Below are positions 35,831 to 47,155 of a stretch of DNA of 64,000 bases, in pieces (position 1 is the stretch's first letter; the number at the start of each line of letters is the position of its first letter). The notes under the pieces are model-generated. The model was not told the DNA's origin and did no database searches. It saw nothing but the letters and a program-made list of their open reading frames with translations. The stretch is from Bubalus kerabau (lineage: Eukaryota > Chordata > Mammalia > Artiodactyla > Bovidae). The DNA is taken from assembly GCF_029407905.1 (NCBI RefSeq), contig NC_073637.1:55924501-55988500 (forward strand), read 5' to 3'. A program made the translations under genes and the position numbers.

Positions 35831-37655
35831 TTAAAAGCATTTTTAGAGTAGTTTATGGTTTGTAGAAAAATTGAGTGGAGAATGCTGAGATTTCCAGATA
35901 CTCATTTTGAATCCTTGTGATTTCCACTATTTATTAACAACTTGCTCTTGTGTGCTACATGTGTTAAAATGATAAGCAAACATTATTATTGACTGAAGTG
36001 CATAATTTATATTCAGTTCAGTTCAGTTCAGTTCAGTCTCTCAGTCGTGTCCGACTCTTTGCGACCCCATGAATTGCAGCACACCAGGCCTCCCTGTCCA
36101 TCACCAACTCCCGGAGTTCATTCAAATTTACTTCCATTGAGTCCGTGATGCCATCCAGCCATCTCATCCTCTGTCGTCCCCTTTTCTCCTGCCCCTGATC
36201 CCTCCCAGCATCAGAGTCTTTTCCAATGAGTCAACTCTTCGCATGAGGTGGCCAAAGTACTGGAGTTTCAGCTTCAGCATCATTCCTTCCAAAGAGCACC
36301 CAGGGCTGATCTCCTTTAGAATGGACTGGTTGGATCTCCTTGCAGTCCAAGGGACTCTCAAGAGTCTTCTCCAACACCACAGTTCAAAAGCGTCAATTCT
36401 TCGGCACTCAGCCTTCTTCACAGTCCAACTCTCACATCCATACATGCCCACTGCAAAAATCATAGCCTTGACTAGACGGACCTTTGTTGGCAAAGTAATG
36501 TCTCTGCTTTTGAATATGCTATCTAGGTTGGTCATAACTTTTCTTCCAAGGAGTAAGTGGTCTTTTAATTTCATGGCTGCAGTCACCATCTGCAGTGATT
36601 TTGGAGCCCAAAAAAATAAAGCCTGACACTGTTTCCCCTGTTTCCCCATCTATTTCCCGTGAAGTGGTGGGACCAGATGCCATGATCTTCGTTTTCTGAA
36701 TGTTGAGCTTTAAGCCAACCTTTTCACTCTCCTCTTTCACTTTCATCAAGAGGCTTTTTAGTTCCTCTTCACTTTCTGCCATAAGGGTGGTGCCATCCAC
36801 ATATCTGAGGTTATTGATATTTCTCCCAGCAATCTTCATTCCAGCTTGAGGGTTCATTATTTGTGTTGGGCTACAATTCTGTTGGTTTTGATAAGTGTAC
36901 AATGTCATGTATCTGCCATTACAGTATTGTACAGAACAGTTTCATTGCCTTAACAATGCCCTGTGTTGTATCTGTTCATCCCGCCTACATCTCTCCTTGC
37001 AATCTTGGATATTTTTACTGCTTCTACAATCTCTTTTCCAGAGTGTCATTTATTTGGAATCACATACTAAGTATCAATACCTTTTCAGGAGAGCTTCTTT
37101 CACTTAGGAATATGTGTTTATGGTTCCTGTGTGCATTTTAGTGACTTAATAGTTCTTTTATCTTTATCACTGAATAATGTACTATTGTATTGATGTACCA
37201 CAGTTTATCGATTCACCTGTTGAAGGACCTCTTGATTGCTTCTAGCTTCTAGCAATTATGAATAAAGATGCTTTAAACATTTGTGTTCAGGTTTTTGTGA
37301 ATATACATTTTCAGCATATTCAGGTAATAATCTAGGTGTGTAATCACTGGACCATATCGCAAGCCTATATTTAACTTGGCAAGAAATTGTCAAACTATGT
37401 TCCAAAGTGGCTGTATCATTTTGCATTCTCACAAGCAATGAATTAGTTTGTTCCAGTTCCTCCTAAGTCTTCAATCTTGTCAGTATTTTGGATGTTAGAT
37501 ATTCTAATAGCTGTGTAATAGTATCCCATTGTTTAAATTTGTAATTCTCAAATGCTTTATGATGGTGAGCATCTTTTCATGTGTTTATTTGCCATCTGTC
37601 TTTCTTTAGTGAGTTGTCTGTTCATATCTTTTGACCACTTTTTAATTTGATTTTT
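35831..37655 (-). mobile_element. Old L1 fragment split by BovB
   Basis: L1-type sequence at 35831-36013 and 36849-37655 (GGTTCATTATTTGTGTTG, TCCAAAGTGGCTGTATCATT, AGCATCTTTTCATGTGTTTA on the plus strand) reads on without a gap across the BovB. Minus orientation. No open frame. Confidence 0.8.
36014..36848 (-). mobile_element. BovB 3' fragment without a target-site duplication
   Basis: Five CAGTT-type units lead into a copy reaching back to the RT motif C region. The motif reads YVDG in place of YADD (near 36790-36810), a double change at the catalytic site. The minus-strand frames at 36519-36908 and 36164-36649 are split by a frameshift. Host L1 is joined directly on both sides. Confidence 0.94.
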
Positions 37656-37659
37656 TTAC

Positions 37660-38620
37660 CAACTTTATTGAAATATAAACAGCAAATTAAAATTGTACAT
37701 ATTTAAGATGGGGCTATAATATACACATCTGATATAATCATCAGAATCAAGCTAATTAACATATCGATCACCTCACAGTTACCTTTTTTGCCCTTCCATC
37801 CTTCCTTTTTTTTCCTTTTTTCTTTCTTTATTTTACTTTATCATTTATGACCTACCCTCTCAGCAAATCTCAGTTACACAATACACTATTATAACCAACA
37901 GTCAAACTGCTGTGTATTAGATCTGCAGAACAAATTCATCTTGAAAAACTGAAACTTTGAACCCCTTGACAAACATCTTTCCATTTTCTCCTCCCACAAT
38001 CCCTGATGACCAACACCCTACTTTCCTCTTTTTATGAGTTTGAGTTAGTTTCCACTTATAAGGTAAGGTGAGGTGCTCTGTCGTGTCCTACTCCCCATGG
38101 CCCTATGGTCTGTAGTCTCCCAGGCTCCTCTGTCTGTGGGATTCTCCAGGCAAGAATACTGGAGTGGGTTGCCATGCCATCCTCAGGGGAATCTTCCCAA
38201 CTCAGGGATTGAACTCACATCTCTTATATGTCCTGCACTGGTAGATAGATTCTTTACCACTAGCACCACCTGGAAAGCCTACAATATTTTTCTTTGGATG
38301 TCAAGCATATTTCACTTAGCATAATGTCCTCCAAGTTTATCCATATTGTTACAAATGGCAAATTTTCTTCTTTTTGAAAAAAATAATTATATTTCATTAT
38401 ATGTTTATAAATATTTATGTATTACATATATTATATTTTTCATTTGTATGTTGATGGATATTTAGGTTTTATTCATATCTTTGTCATTACAAATAATGCT
38501 AAAAGGGAAATGAGAGTACAAATATGTGTTTGAGGTCCTAACTTCATTTTGTCTGTATATATATCAAGAAGTGGGATTTCTGCATTATAAGGTCAAGATT
38601 ATTAGATGCATATTATAAAA
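37660..38620 (-). mobile_element. Second old L1 3' end, split by a SINE
   Basis: Begins in an L1M-type 3' UTR (CTTTATTGAAATATAAAC, ACATATCGATCACCTCACAG) and continues after the SINE (TTCACTTAGCATAATGTCCT, CCAAGTTTATCCATATTGTT) into sequence shared by L1 3' ends. Minus strand. Confidence 0.78.
38058..38280 (-). mobile_element. Bov-tA SINE inside L1
   Basis: Minus-strand copy with body GGATTCTCCAGGCAAGAATA and head block GATTCTTTACCACTAGCACC. No clear duplication because its left end (AAGGTAAGGTGAGGTG) has decayed. Confidence 0.9.
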
Positions 38621-39678
38621 GTTGTATATAATTTATAATTTTGGACCCTTTACATTGTGTTGGAATGTTTTCTTCTCTTATTATTTTCCCTGTGTATTTA
38701 AAAAACACCTTAACTGTGTAGATAATTAATATAAAATAAATTGTTATTAATCTGTTTCTAAATCATATTTCTAGATTTATGTTAAAAACAATAAGCTTTT
38801 ATATATATTTCTGTGTTTCTATTTTAATCTTATAATTTAACTTGAATATTTATATATATATACATTTTATAGTTTCTAATTTCCATGATTTGCTTTTATT
38901 AAAATCTCTTAGATTTGCCCAGTGTAAGAAAAGTCTTATGTTATTTTTAAAGCATTAATTTCTACTGATGTCAAGGTATAATTCTTTAGTCAAACCAATT
39001 TGCTTTTAAAATATATGAATTGAATTAATGATACCATTGTTAATATTTCAATTTAAATGTAAAACTGACATCAGGGAAACAACTTGTAAACAAGTTATGT
39101 ACACCAGTCTTATATTTTTAACATAGCTGTTTCTATAAAGTAGATTCTGTTAAACTTAAACATGAAGGATGTTAAATGATCACAGTTTCAGAATGAGCAA
39201 AATGCTATGTGTGAAATTAAATTGTGTTTTACAAAGGTTAAATGAGCCATTTCTTAATAGTTCTTAGAAGATATACAGGGAGATTTCTAAAATAATTGAG
39301 GAGTATTTTAAACAGTAAGTGAAAATTTACCAAGTGCTATGTGATGCAAGAAAGTGGACAGTAGTTCTAATAATTTTGGCTATTAGTGATAAACGTGTAG
39401 GTTAATCTCTCATTCAATTTTAGAGTTATCTCATTAATATCTTAATTAAATACATAATAGAATTTGATGAGGCATTATCAGGTTTTACCTCAAGATGTTT
39501 TTCTATGCATAATTTGAAAAACTAAGGAAGAAATGTTCATTTGAAACATAATCTAAAAAGAATATTAGACCATTTGAAAACTTGCTATTTGATCCTTGGC
39601 CACATGAGCAGCAATATTTATCCTTTCCTTGATTTTGATTCTTGATTATTGGAGACATTATAATCTCTAACTTACAAC
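38621..39678. other. Unannotated AT-rich stretch
   Basis: Nothing recognised. Confidence 0.5.
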
Positions 39679-39690
39679 AATATAACCCTT

Positions 39691-39967
39691 GCTGCTGCTA
39701 CTGCTGCCAAGTCACTTCAGTCATGTCCGACTCTGTGCGACGCCATAGACGGCAGCCTACCAGGCTCCCCTGTCCCTCGGATTCTCCAGGCAAGAACACT
39801 GGAGTGTTGCCATTTCCTTCTCCAATGCATGAAAGTGAAAAGTGAAAGTGAACTCGCTCAGTAGTGTCCGACTCTTCGCGACCCCATGGACTGTAGCCTA
39901 CCAGGCTTCTCCATCCATGGGATTTACCAAGCAAGAGTACTGGAGTGGGGTGCCATTGCCTTCTCCA
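39691..39967 (-). mobile_element. Bov-A2 SINE with target-site duplication
   Basis: Full dimer with GCTGCTGCTACTGCTGCC at its 3' end. AATATAACCCTT (39679-39690) and AATACAACCCTT (39968-39979) flank it with one mismatch. Confidence 0.95.
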
Positions 39968-39979
39968 AATACAACCCTT

Positions 39980-40731
39980 AGGGAGTCTCAATGAATATAT
40001 TTTACCTTAAGGAATATGGAGTAAAGGTTTCAGAGTAAGGGCCAACTTAAATGTTGATTCCTCATCTCCATTAATTACTACCTGAATAAACATGGTAAGT
40101 GTCGCCAGTTAATGTATATGATTATCCAGTGCTAGTGAAAATACTTACCTTAGAAGGAAAAACTCTCTTGCTTACTTTACTCTCTTTATAGTCTGTATTC
40201 CTTGGGCCTATCAGTATACTATTCATTACTATCTATGTTCTCCTGAGACTTTATGAGATCTTTTGAAGTTTAAATCATAGTGCAGTATTGATACAAAGAG
40301 AATCATGGATTTGAAGCAAGTAATATTTTTCAGGCTGAGCACAGTAACCTGAACTATTCAGAAAATATGCATAAAAATCAAGTAGAAAATAAACATTATT
40401 GCCAAAACATCAGGAGAAATGCATACCCTGTCAATGACTTTGAGATTTAGAGGCAGATGTGAGGCATAGATCCCTCTTCTTGTGAAACATTTACACCTAT
40501 ATGCAGGGTGCAGTAGAACTGCAGGGCAACATTGTCTGTAAACCTGACAGAGAGTTCTTGGAGTTCTCTAGCCTTTGGGAGGAACAGAGGTTTTCTGTCA
40601 TTTAGGTAGCTAGATTCAACCACAAAGTACAGCCCAAAACCTCTGGTTTTTGCTTCTCTAGTTTGTTTATTTTATATAAGCTCTTAGTTAACTCTGTAAA
40701 GTTCATTCTTTTTAATATACCTAGAATGGTT
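39980..40731. other. Unannotated stretch
   Basis: Nothing recognised. Confidence 0.5.
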
Positions 40732-40744
40732 TTTATTTTCCTTT

Positions 40745-40961
40745 GTTGTTGTTGTTGTTGTTTAGTCACTAAGCTGTGTCCTACTCTTTGCAACCCCAAG
40801 AACTGTAGTCTGCCAGTCTTCTCTGCCCATGGGATTTCTCAGGCAGGAATACTGGAGTGGGTTGCCATTTCCTACTCCAGGGGATTTTCCCAATCCAGGG
40901 ACTGAACTCATGTCTTCTGCTTGGCAGGCAGATTCTTTACCATTGAGCCACCAGGGACGGC
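40745..40961 (-). mobile_element. Bov-tA SINE with 13-bp target-site duplication
   Basis: TTTATTTTCCTTT at 40732-40744 and 40962-40974. The 3' end is a (GTT)n run (CAACAACA-type tail on the minus strand). Confidence 0.96.
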
Positions 40962-40974
40962 TTTATTTTCCTTT

Positions 40975-41092
40975 CAGTTCAGTTCAGTTCAGTTCAGTTC
41001 AGTCGCTCAGTCGTGTTCGACTCTTTGCGACCCCATGAATCGCAGCACGCCAGGCCTCCTTGCCCCTCACCAACTTCCGGAATTCATTACTG
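40975..41092 (-). mobile_element. BovB extreme 3' end directly next to a SINE duplication
   Basis: Six CAGTT units followed by about 90 bases of BovB 3' end. It starts on the base after the SINE's right-hand duplication. Confidence 0.92.
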
Positions 41093-41969
41093 AAATATAA
41101 ATCTAAAATGAGTCAAAGCAAATAAAAACACACTGCTCAACATATTTTAAAAAATAGCTGTGACATATTTAAATATGTTATTACAACATAAAATAAGTTA
41201 GAAGACAAAACTTTGAAATCAGGCAAACCTGAGCTATAATTCTGGTTGAGCCTTGGACAATTTCTGTAAGTTATTGAATCACCTCTTTGTTCTTACTATT
41301 CTAACTACAGCTTTTAAAGAACAAAATATTTGAATTTTGGTAAGATCAACTTATTTTTTTTTCCATTGATTAAATTTTCACAATGTATTTTAAAAATTCA
41401 TCAACATACCTTAGTCCACCTAAATTTTCTCCTATGTTGTCTTTTAAAATTATATAGTTTTACACTTTACATGAAGGCCAAGGTCCACGTTGAGTTAATT
41501 TGCATTAAAGATGTTAGGCATGTGTCTAGATTCTTTTTTTTTTTTTTAATGTAGGGACATTTAATTTTCCCAGCCTCATTTATTAGGCTATCATTTCTCC
41601 ATTGGATTGTCATTGTACCTTTATCATATAGAAACAACCAAATTTGTGTGGGTCTGTTTCTCAGATTTCTATTCTATTCCATTAATTATTGTATCTATTC
41701 TTTTTCCAATGCCACACCAGTTTAATTACAGTAGCTTTACAGTAAGTTATAAAATTGACTGGTCCTCCAAACTTACTTTACTTTCCCAGTATTATATTGA
41801 TTATTTTATATATTTTATTTACAAATAAACATTGAATTGTTTTGTCAATATCTACAAAATAGCTTTCTAATATTTTAATTGAGATTATACTGAATCTATA
41901 GCTCAATTTGGGAAGAACTTGCATATTAACAGTGTTTTATATGTTTATTAACATATTTGCTTATAAGTC

Positions 41970-42452
41970 TGTCAGGCGAGTGTATGCTCCTCAGTTCTGT
42001 CTCATCACAACAAAGATTTGGAGTGACGGACATTAAAGCCCTCGGCGCGTCACAGATCTCGGGTCTTGGACAGATCGTGTTATGTTCTTAGACAGATCGG
42101 TGTCACAGCTTTGTGTTACAGCTCTATTTTATTTAGAAAATAGCAGAAAAATCCATCTTTGAGGCGGAGAGCATGCCAACCCAAAGATGTGAAGAGAAGA
42201 GAGTGGGGGAATGTGCCAGCGCAGGAGAGCGAGAGACCCCCCCAGCCTTTTGGCTCCTCTTTTTATATGTTTTTTCCTCTCCCTGGGCCTGCCCTATGTC
42301 AATTGGGCTAGCCAGGAGTGTTGTTTGTTCTACCTGAGGTCCTTACTCCAGTCCTCGGACCTTCCTTTGTTCTATTTTCGCAGGCTTTTCCCTTCCTTGT
42401 CTTTTAGCCACCGCTATTCTGGACTCCTGTTTCCTATTCTAACTACCTAACA
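41970..42452 (-). mobile_element. Solo LTR, same family as 34870-35386, well preserved
   Basis: On the minus strand it runs TGTTAGGTAGTTAGAATAGG to CGCCTGACA, with a TATA-like CATATAAAAAG (42259-42269) and a polyadenylation signal AATAAA (near 42127-42132). The flanks AGTC and AGTT are similar but not identical. The left flank is L1 and the right flank is a BovB scrap. Confidence 0.88.
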
Positions 42453-42454
42453 AG

Positions 42455-42510
42455 TTGGACTGTGAAGAAGGCTCAGCACGGAAGAACTGATGCTTTTGAC
42501 TGTGGTGTTA
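42455..42510 (+). mobile_element. 56-bp BovB scrap, truncated at both ends
   Basis: Internal BovB coding sequence only (GTTGGACTGTGAAGAAGGCT to GACTGTGGTGTT), with neither the BovB tail nor a 5' end. It starts two bases after the LTR. Confidence 0.85.
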
Positions 42511-42512
42511 AT

Positions 42513-42539
42513 TAACCCCCAAAGATAATTTGGGGGTTA
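42513..42539. repeat. Perfect 11-bp inverted repeat, 5-bp loop
   Basis: TAACCCCCAAA at 42513-42523 pairs with TTTGGGGGTTA at 42529-42539 around GATAA. It lies at the join between the BovB scrap and the resumed L1. No T-run or gene context suggests a terminator. Confidence 0.85.
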
Positions 42540-42801
42540 GTTTTGTTTATTTGCTCTTTTGTTTTTTGATTTCCAATCAGTATATATTTGCTTTCTTGTT
42601 GTATTTTCCTACTTATGAATTCTAGTTGAGTGTTAACTAGGAGTAGTGAGAGAAGACAGCTTGTTTTGTTCATGATCTTTGGAGGAAAGCACCTAGTTTC
42701 TCACTATTAAATTTGTTGTTAAATGTATGATTTTATAAATAATCTTTGATAATTTAAGGGTTTCCTCTATCCATAATCACTGATAACTTTTGTCATGGAT
42801 A

Positions 42802-43061
42802 CTCTCTTAGTTTATTTGGGCTAATATAACAGAATATCATAGACTGAGTGGCTTATAAACACAGAAATTTATTTCTCACAATTTTGTTGGTTGATAAATC
42901 TAAGTTAAAGTCACCAGTAGATATGGTGTCTGATAAAAGCTCGCTTCACCCCCATGACTGAATTACTTCTCAAAGGCCCTTTATTCTCTAATACCACATT
43001 GGAGGGCAGAGTTTCAATATATGCATTTAGGAGAGACATAAACATTCAGTTTACAACATAA
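42802..43061 (-). mobile_element. MaLR (MLT1-like) LTR inside L1
   Basis: Blocks TCATAGACTGAGTGGCTTAT, GAAATTTATTTCTCACAATT and CATTCAGTTTACAACA match the reverse of an MLT1-type LTR. L1 sequence continues on both sides. The middle is shortened. Confidence 0.82.
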
Positions 43062-43212
43062 CTGTTTGGGATTTTGTGCAAAAGAAAACTATGTATTAAC
43101 ATGATCATATATATTTTTTCTTGTCCAGTCTGTACGGGATTTCATTAATTGAATTTCCCATGTTGAACCAGCTTTGTAAACCTAGAATAAACTCCATTTG
43201 GGCATGGTGTAT

Positions 43213-43642
43213 CAGTTCAGTTCAGTCGCTCAGTTGTGTCCGACTCTTTGCGACCCCATGGATCACAGCACGCCAGGCCTCCCTGTCTATCACCACTCCC
43301 GGAGTTCACTCAAACTCATGTCCATCGAGTCGGTGATGCCATTCAGCCATCTCATCCTCTGCCGTCCCCTTCTCCTCCTGCCCCCAATCCCTCCCAGCAT
43401 CAGAGTCTTTTCCAATGAGTTAACTCTTTGCATGAGGTGGCCAAAGTACTGGAGTTTCAGCTTTAGCATTATTCCTTCCAAAGAACACACAGGACTCATC
43501 TCCTTTAGAATGGACTGGTTGGATCTCCTTGCAGTCCAAGGGACTCTCAAGAGTCTTCTCCAACACCACAGTTCAAAAGCATCAATTCTTTGGTGCTCAG
43601 CTTTTTTTCACAGTCCAACTCTCACATCCATACATGACCACT
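43213..43642 (-). mobile_element. BovB 3' fragment with target-site duplication
   Basis: GGTGTAT at 43206-43212 and 43643-43649. Deleting the BovB and one copy restores the L1 phrase CATGGTGTATAATCAC. The BovB C-terminal frame is open over 43290-43550 on the minus strand. Confidence 0.96.
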
Positions 43643-43916
43643 GGTGTATAATCACTTTTAAATATAGAACATATATTTACTAAGATTTTATTGAAGTGTT
43701 TTGCAGTTATGTTCATGGGAGATCATGGAAGATATCAGTCTTTAGTTTTCTTTCCTTGTAATGTCTTTATTTTATTTTGTTATGAGGCCATTGCAGTATC
43801 ATATAATTAGTGAGCTCTCCTTCTGCTTGTATATTCTGAGGGATATTATAGATCAAATTATTTCTTTCACAATTATTTAAGAAAATTCACCAGTAAAACC
43901 AGCTGGACCTGATGCT

Positions 43917-43957
43917 TTTCTTTTTCTTTCTTTCTTTCTTTTTTTTTTTTTTTTTTA
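43917..43957. repeat. (CTTT)n / poly(T) run inside L1
   Basis: CTTT units pass into 18 or so T. It lies within L1 ORF2 sequence and probably expanded from a T-rich coding stretch. Confidence 0.9.
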
Positions 43958-44360
43958 GCATTTTAAACTATTGATCAGTGTTTTTGATAGGATAGGGCTA
44001 TTTTTTCTCATGTGAGTTTTGATAGTTTGCACCTTTCTAGAGGATGATCTACTATTTCTAAGTTATCAAATTTGTGGATGTAGAGCTTTTTGGATTATTC
44101 CATTGTTATCCTTTTAATATCAACTAGATCAGTATAATAGCTTCTCTTTTACTGACTTGTATTGCTGACTTGTAATTTTTCTCTTTTTGCTCTGGTATTC
44201 TTGGCTAGAGTTTTATAAATTTTATTGACCCTATTTTAGAATCATTCTGTATTATTAATTTTTAATTGTTTTCCCTTTTTTCAGTTTTATTGTTTTTCTT
44301 CTCTAACTTTTAATTAATTTATTGTCTAGTGATCTCTTTTGAATTTAATTTACCCTGGTT

Positions 44361-46590
44361 CTCTACTTCTCAAAAGTAGAGTGTTAAGATAATTCCTTTT
44401 ACCTTTGTAAATCTAAATAATTATAAATTTCCAAGCACAGTTACCCAGTAGGATTCAACTAAGAGATTTTGTGTATTGGCACATTAACAATTATAAGAAT
44501 AAAAGTACAAAACAGTGTTCTGTAAATTTAAATTTAAAAAAAGAATAAAAGTAAAATTACTTTTATCAGCTTCTTTTCTTTTTGACACTTTTTTTTAATA
44601 TACAATAATTTCCTATATTTTGGTTCATTGTTTATTCTGGCATAGCAAAACTTCATTAGCTTACCTCAGAAAACATTTTTCTACCAATTTTTCAAGAGTA
44701 AATGGACATCCTTTCTCTTATCTACTTATCTTTCTTCTGTAGTTCCAGTTTTCATTTCTCAGATATTACTATTTCTATGAATATCCTCAAAATATCTTTA
44801 TTTCTTCTCTTGTTTTGTATTTTAATTTTATCCTGAAAAAAACCCATGCATTTACTTTCCAGCTTACTAAATCACTATCTATCTATGTCCATTAAGGTAC
44901 ATAGGAAATCTGTTGAGTTTAGGGTTTCAATTGTCACGTTTTAGCTTTCCTGAGCTCTGTCTGTTTCTGTTTAGCACTCATAATCAGCTATCTAGTATTT
45001 GATGAAAATGAAGCAAACTTTATCCTTCTTATATTATTAGATGTGCTAATTTTAAACTCTTCTCTATTATCTTTATTTAGGTATTGAATTTTCACTTATT
45101 AATTTATTTTCTCTTTCTTGTTTTGGTATTCATCAAATCAATGGTGATTCTAACTTACATGTTCATATAAGTAATCAAATTATTTTTTCCTCATTATGAT
45201 TACTGCATCTGTTGATCATAAGACCTCTCTAATAATTATGCAGGAAAGATGGTATGTGATTTGGTTGGGCTTACCAGTGTTTAACTTCTTAGAGATGACC
45301 ACCTGCCTCTCTGACCCCAGTGTTTGCATAGTCAGTATGAAATTTCACTCCTGATACACATTACTATAAATAGGGAATGTGTAGGGGTTGTGTAATCATT
45401 GTCATAATAATGAGACTGGATTATCTTTGAAAATAGACCACATCACCTTAAATATATTGACAGTAATGGATCCTATCTTAGTTAATTCTGAGCTTTCACC
45501 CTTTTCAAACTTCTACTGTTTATCCAAAACATCCTGGAAATCTTACCTACTAGCTTTTGGTCTTATTTTCTCCCAATATTTTATGTAATCTCTTCTATCT
45601 TTTAAAGATTTATAAAAATTACTATAAATTGCTAATGTAGTTTCTCAAATTCCAGAATTTGGTTATTTTTAAAATATATTTTAATCCATTTATGTTATTT
45701 AGGGTTAAAGTGTGACATGTTATACTTATTTAGTTTGCCATCTTAAATTAGGGAGTTAGTATTACCCATACAAGGAAAAATGATATGACTTTATGACAAA
45801 TAATAGCTTAAATGGAAAACAAGCCCTGTGCTTAAGGAGAACAGCTGTAAGGCTCTTAGAAGAATAAAGAGATACATGTATGATGTTTTAGATTAGTTTC
45901 TAAACATTATAGAAATACATCTGATGGGAAATTTTAAAGATAGTTGTGATTCAAAATAATAATGCTTGGGATGAATCAAGTATGGTGTTCAGATTTTACA
46001 TGTACTTAGTATAAAGTGACACAAATTATTTTCATACAGAAAATGAACTGATAATTTGATATTGGACATGTATTATTTATGATCAGGGCAAATCTTCAAA
46101 AATAACCCTACAACAGAATTTTGTTAGAGTAGCAACAGGAATCATTATCTGAGGCATCTACAATTTATGTATGTACCTAAGTTAACAAATCAAAATCTGC
46201 CATGTTTCCAACACTTGGCTCTGAAGCAGTGAAGATGTTAAGTGCAACACTTCAGCCTTTCCTTTTAAAATGTTACAGTGCCTACTTGAAACAGGCAAAT
46301 AATTCAATAAACACAGTGTTTTTTTTTTCATAATAAAATATAGGCAAAGGGAGCTATAGGGTTATAAAGACAGATCAAATAGAAAGGGCATCTAATCAAC
46401 CATGGTGCCTCAGTGGAGAATAAAATGTTTTCAAGAATATATCATAATATTTTAAATAAACTTGGGAAAAAAAGGGATTCTCATACACTGTTAATACAGA
46501 GTTTCTCTGGAGGAAAGAAGTTGCTTCTATGAAAAGTAAATAATTCTCAAACAACGTAAATATATATAAAAGTATGTATAGAAGTATGTG
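44361..46590. other. Unannotated AT-rich stretch
   Basis: The first part may be further decayed L1 but I cannot support it. No gene-like signal; T-run at about 46319-46328. Confidence 0.4.
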
Positions 46591-46622
46591 TATACACACA
46601 CACATACACACACACACACATA
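46591..46622. repeat. (CA)n microsatellite
   Basis: Interrupted CA run abutting the SINE head. Confidence 0.9.
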
Positions 46623-46623
46623 T

Positions 46624-46935
46624 GGGCTTCCTTGATATCTCAGTAGGTAAAGAATCTGCCTGCACTGCAGGAGGCCCCAGCTTGATTCCTGGGTGGGGAA
46701 GATTCACTGAAGAAGGAATAGCCTTCCCACTCCAGTTTTCTTGAGCTTCTCCTGTGGCTCAGCTGGTAAATAATCCACCTGCAATGCAGGAGACCTGGTT
46801 TCAATCCCTGGGTTGGAAAAATCCCCTGGAGAAGGGAAAGGCTACCCATTCCAGTATGCCTGGAGAATTCCATGGACTCTATAGTCCATGGGGTCGCAAA
46901 GAGTCGAACACGACTGAGCAACTTTCACTCACTCA

Positions 46936-46937
<2 letters not shown>
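46624..46937 (+). mobile_element. Bov-tA SINE with two tandem heads
   Basis: Heads start at about 46625 and 46745. Each has an AATCTGCCTGCACTGCAGG / AATCCACCTGCAATGCAGG block. The second continues into a shortened body ending CACGACTGAGCAACTTTCAC. Confidence 0.89.

Positions 46938-46938
<1 letters not shown>

Positions 46939-46969
<31 letters not shown>
46939..46969. repeat. (TA)n microsatellite between two SINEs
   Basis: About 15 AT units form the 3' tail of the SINE on the left and touch the head of the SINE on the right. Confidence 0.93.
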
Positions 46970-46971
<2 letters not shown>

Positions 46972-47155
46972 CTTCCCAGGTAGCTCAGTGATAAAGAATC
47001 TACCTGCCAATTCAGGAGCCGTGGGGATCCCCTGGAGTAGAAAATGGCAACCCCCTGTAGTATTCTTGCCTGGGAAATCCCATGGACAGTGGAGACTGAC
47101 AGGCTGCAGAGCATACAGTCATGAAGAGTTGGACTGGACTTAGCAACTAAACCAA
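46970..47155 (+). mobile_element. Bov-tA SINE with internal deletion
   Basis: Head AGCTTCCCAGGTAGCTCAGT, then the B-box region is shortened (GCCGTGGGGATCCCCTGGAG), then a diverged body. Confidence 0.88.

Larger units (their letters stand above)
41335..44360 (-). mobile_element. Old L1 ORF2 (L1M) split by four later elements
   Basis: Reverse-complement L1 ORF2 and 3' sequence is recognisable at 41335-41969 (TTTAATTACAGTAGCTTTAC), 42541-42801 (GATCTTTGGAGGAAAGCACC), 43062-43212 (ATGTTGAACCAGCTTTGTAA) and 43643-44360 (AAACCAGCTGGACCTGATGC). The pieces are in the expected L1 order. About 0.4 kb of expected L1 is missing at the first break. No usable frame. Confidence 0.82.

Noticed and set aside
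42513..42539. Rho-independent terminator
   Set aside because: The organism is eukaryotic, and the hairpin sits between repeat fragments with no gene upstream.
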